From Bacteroidales bacterium (GTDB taxonomy: Bacteria; Bacteroidota; Bacteroidia; Bacteroidales; UBA932), in NCBI GenBank assembly GCA_017438975.1, contig JAFRUH010000023.1, positions 186,001 through 250,000 of the forward strand: a stretch of 64,000 bases of DNA, given 5' to 3'. The notes beneath the pieces are model-generated. The model had not been told where the DNA came from, made no database searches, and was given only the letters and a program-made list of their open reading frames with translations. The position numbers and the translations under genes were made by a program. This document shows positions 61,783 to 64,000 of this stretch, in pieces (the stretch's first letter is position 1; every line of letters starts with the position of its first letter).

Positions 61783-64000
61783 ATGAAGAGGGAATACATC
61801 GAAATAGAGGGGGCGAAAGCCAATAACCTGAAGAATGTCAGCGTGTCCATCCCGCGGAATGAATTCGTGGTCGTCACCGGTCTTTCCGGAAGCGGCAAGT
61901 CCTCCCTCGCCTTCGACACCATCTACGCCGAAGGGCAGCGCCGGTACATGGACACCCTCTCCACCTACGCCAAGCACTTCATGGGCATCCTGGAAAAACC
62001 GGAGGTGGAGGACATCCACGGACTCAGCCCCATCATCGCCATCGAGCAGAAAACCACGGGGAACAACCCCCGGTCGACCGTGGGGACCATCACCGAAATC
62101 TATGATTTCCTGCGGCTTCTGTACGCCCGGGGATCGCGGGCCTACTCCCCCGTCTCCGGCGAGGAAATGGTCCGGTACACCGACGGTCAGATCATCGACC
62201 TGATCATGCAGGAATACGCCGGGAGGAAATGCTACCTGCTCGCCCCGCTCGTCCGGGGCCGGAAAGGCCACTACCGGGACCTTTTCGAGCAGCTCCGGCG
62301 CCGCGGATATACGCAGGTGCGCATCGACGGAGAGATTCTCGACCTCGCCGGAATCGACGCGCTGGACCGGTACAAGGTCCATTTCATCGAGCTGGTCGTG
62401 GACCGGCTGAAACCCGGGGAAGGGGACCTCAAGCGGGTCCGGGATTCGGTCATGACCGCCCTCGGGGCAGGGAAGGGGTCGGTGGCCGTCCAGGACCACC
62501 AGACCGGAGAAATCCGCCACTATTCCAAGCATTTCGTGGACCCGGAAAGCGGTATTTCCCTGCAGGAACCCCAGCCCCATTCCTTTTCCTTCAACTCTCC
62601 CCAGGGATACTGCCCGCACTGCAAGGGACTCGGCCTGATCGTGGACGTAAACATGGACACGATCATCCCGGACCGCAGGAAATCCATCGCGGACGGGGCC
62701 ATCGTGCCGCTGGGCAAGGTCCGGGAGAACCGGAAATTCGACATCATCCGGGCCATCGCGCGCAAGTACGGGTTCTCTCTCTATGACCCCGTCGAGGACG
62801 TGCCGGACGAGGCCCTGACCCATATCATCTTCGGATCCGAGGAACTGTTCCGCGTCGGGGAGGGGAACCTCTCCGAGATGGAATCCTTCGACGGTATCGT
62901 CGACGACATCGAGGACAAGATCGTCTGCCCGGTCTGCGGAGGGACGCGGCTCAACCCCGAGGCGGCCTGTTTCCGGATCGACGGAAAGACCATCTCCGAG
63001 GTCGCGGCGATGGAGATGAGCCGCCTGAGGGCCTGGCTGGACGAAATCCCCGCCGGGTTCACGGAACGCCAGAAAAACGTGGCGCGGGATATCCTGAAAG
63101 AGCTCCGGGACCGGGTCCAGTTCATGCTGGACGTCGGCCTGGACTATCTGTCCCTCGACCGGGCGACCGCGACCCTCTCCGGCGGCGAAAGCCAGCGGAT
63201 CCGCCTCGCCACCCAGATCGGATCGAAACTGGTCAACGTCCTCTACATCCTGGACGAACCGTCGATCGGACTGCATCAGAAAGACAACCGGAAGCTGATC
63301 GCTTCGCTGAAAAAGCTCAGGGACGAGGGGAACTCCGTCATGGTCGTCGAGCACGACGCCGAGACCATGATGAGCGCCGACTGGCTGGTCGACGTGGGCC
63401 CGGGCGCCGGCGAAGAAGGCGGACGGATCTGCCTCAACGCCCCCCTTTCCTACCTGCTGGATGGCCGGGAACCGGATCCGGACACCCTTTCTCGCTGCGT
63501 CGTCTCCCCCTCGAGGACGCTGGATTATCTGAAAGGGAAAGCCGGGATCCCCGTCCCCGCCGTCCGCCGCAAGGGGAATGGACGGTACCTCATCCTGGAA
63601 GGGGCCAACGGCAACAACCTCAAGGACATTTCCGTCCGGTTCCCGCTCGGCTGCTTCATCGGGGTCGCCGGGCTTTCCGGCAGCGGCAAATCCTCGCTCG
63701 TGAACGAGACGCTGATGCCGATCCTCAAGAAGAAATTCTACCGTTCCAAGGAACGTCCCCTTCCCTACCGCAGCATCGCCGGCATCGAGAACATCGACAA
63801 ACTGATCGAAATCGACCAGTCCCCGATCGGACGGACGCCCCGGAGCAACCCGGCGACTTTCACGGGGGTGTTCAACGACATCCGGACCCTGTTCGAAGAG
63901 ACGCCGGACGCAAAAGTGCGCGGTTTCAAGGCGGGACGCTTCTCCTTCAACGTTCCCGGCGGCCGCTGCGAACAGTGCAAGGGAGCGGGCATCAAAGTCA
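61783..64000 (+). CDS. uvrA: UvrABC excision nuclease subunit A (3' end off the right edge)
   Basis: The first 739 codons of UvrA, the damage-recognition ATPase of nucleotide excision repair, are present out of about 930. It has ABC module 1 Walker A VVVTGLSGSGKSSLAFDTIY, QRRYMDTLSTYAKHFMGILE, the zinc-finger region HSFSFNSPQGYCPHCKGLGL and CPVCGGTRLNPEA. The ABC signature ATLSGGESQRIRLATQIGSK and Walker B LYILDEPSIGLHQKDNRKL follow, then module 2 Walker A GVAGLSGSGKSSLVNETLM and the start of the second zinc finger (FNVPGGRCEQCKGAGIKV). Architecture is normal as far as visible. It diverges from the MBL gene. Confidence 0.97.
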   Translation, partial: MKREYIEIEGAKANNLKNVSVSIPRNEFVVVTGLSGSGKSSLAFDTIYAEGQRRYMDTLSTYAKHFMGILEKPEVEDIHGLSPIIAIEQKTTGNNPRSTVGTITEIYDFLRLLYARGSRAYSPVSGEEMVRYTDGQIIDLIMQEYAGRKCYLLAPLVRGRKGHYRDLFEQLRRRGYTQVRIDGEILDLAGIDALDRYKVHFIELVVDRLKPGEGDLKRVRDSVMTALGAGKGSVAVQDHQTGEIRHYSKHFVDPESGISLQEPQPHSFSFNSPQGYCPHCKGLGLIVDVNMDTIIPDRRKSIADGAIVPLGKVRENRKFDIIRAIARKYGFSLYDPVEDVPDEALTHIIFGSEELFRVGEGNLSEMESFDGIVDDIEDKIVCPVCGGTRLNPEAACFRIDGKTISEVAAMEMSRLRAWLDEIPAGFTERQKNVARDILKELRDRVQFMLDVGLDYLSLDRATATLSGGESQRIRLATQIGSKLVNVLYILDEPSIGLHQKDNRKLIASLKKLRDEGNSVMVVEHDAETMMSADWLVDVGPGAGEEGGRICLNAPLSYLLDGREPDPDTLSRCVVSPSRTLDYLKGKAGIPVPAVRRKGNGRYLILEGANGNNLKDISVRFPLGCFIGVAGLSGSGKSSLVNETLMPILKKKFYRSKERPLPYRSIAGIENIDKLIEIDQSPIGRTPRSNPATFTGVFNDIRTLFEETPDAKVRGFKAGRFSFNVPGGRCEQCKGAGIKV

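Overview
The window is a GC-rich chromosomal segment of a Bacteroidales bacterium. The evidence is tandem SusC/SusD pairs, DUF4906/fimbrillin-type lipoproteins, a Bacteroidetes-type RpoZ, and many copies of the Bacteroidetes primary-sigma promoter (TAnnTTTG at -7, several with TTTG 19 bases upstream). Base composition fits Alistipes-like or uncultured GC-rich Bacteroidales. The genus cannot be fixed from the sequence alone. No phage, insertion sequence, CRISPR array or rRNA is visible.

Layout. (1) 1-8.7 kb, minus strand: a polysaccharide-utilisation-type locus with two consecutive SusC-SusD pairs, the last SusD running off the left edge. (2) 9.0-13.3 kb: a two-domain class I phosphomannose-isomerase-like protein and an MFS transporter, divergent from a GntR-family regulator through a compact region of two interlocked promoters. 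(3) 13.3-16.4 kb: groES-groEL preceded by a sigma-54-like promoter candidate and inverted repeats, and an aldose 1-epimerase lipoprotein. (4) 16.5-25.4 kb, plus strand: DUF3737, a PatB/MalY aminotransferase, a DUF819 membrane protein, an outer-membrane barrel, pdxJ, an OmpH/Skp-like lipoprotein, a glycosyltransferase and a LysM protein. (5) 25.4-29.2 kb, minus strand: trxB-bamD-rpoZ-recN. (6) 29.3-34.7 kb: GH2 beta-galactosidase, a glycerophosphodiesterase-family lipoprotein and a YitT-family membrane protein. (7) 34.7-35.8 kb: tRNA-Val(GAC) followed by a gene-poor stretch with short repeats, hairpins and a 5'-truncated reading frame. (8) 35.8-43.3 kb, plus strand: DUF218 protein, GH28 family protein, VOC protein, metallophosphatase, then a hexose-type MFS permease with a ROK sugar kinase, ended by a 117-bp palindromic element. 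(9) 43.5-55.5 kb: DUF1015, serA and serC, all on the minus strand, with an 8.5-kb fimbria-like operon on the plus strand lying between DUF1015 and serA. (10) 55.6-64 kb: housekeeping genes (YigZ, pRiA4b ORF-3-like, miaA, an acyl-CoA ligase, two tandem deoxynucleoside kinases, an MBL hydrolase) and the first three quarters of uvrA.

The most distinctive region is the fimbria-like operon at 45.0-53.5 kb. It holds a fimbrillin-like lipoprotein, two large DUF4906-type proteins (one with Ig-like Big2 domains), a 47-residue peptide gene, and a fimbrillin-like lipoprotein whose C-terminal half is about 13 cysteine-containing 25-26-residue repeats with a 51-residue super-period. It appears to have been inserted into an ancestral serC-serA-DUF1015 gene set and has its own palindromic upstream site. 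Other points to check are the 117-bp palindrome at 43.35 kb, the interlocked promoters at 12.2 kb and the groES upstream region.
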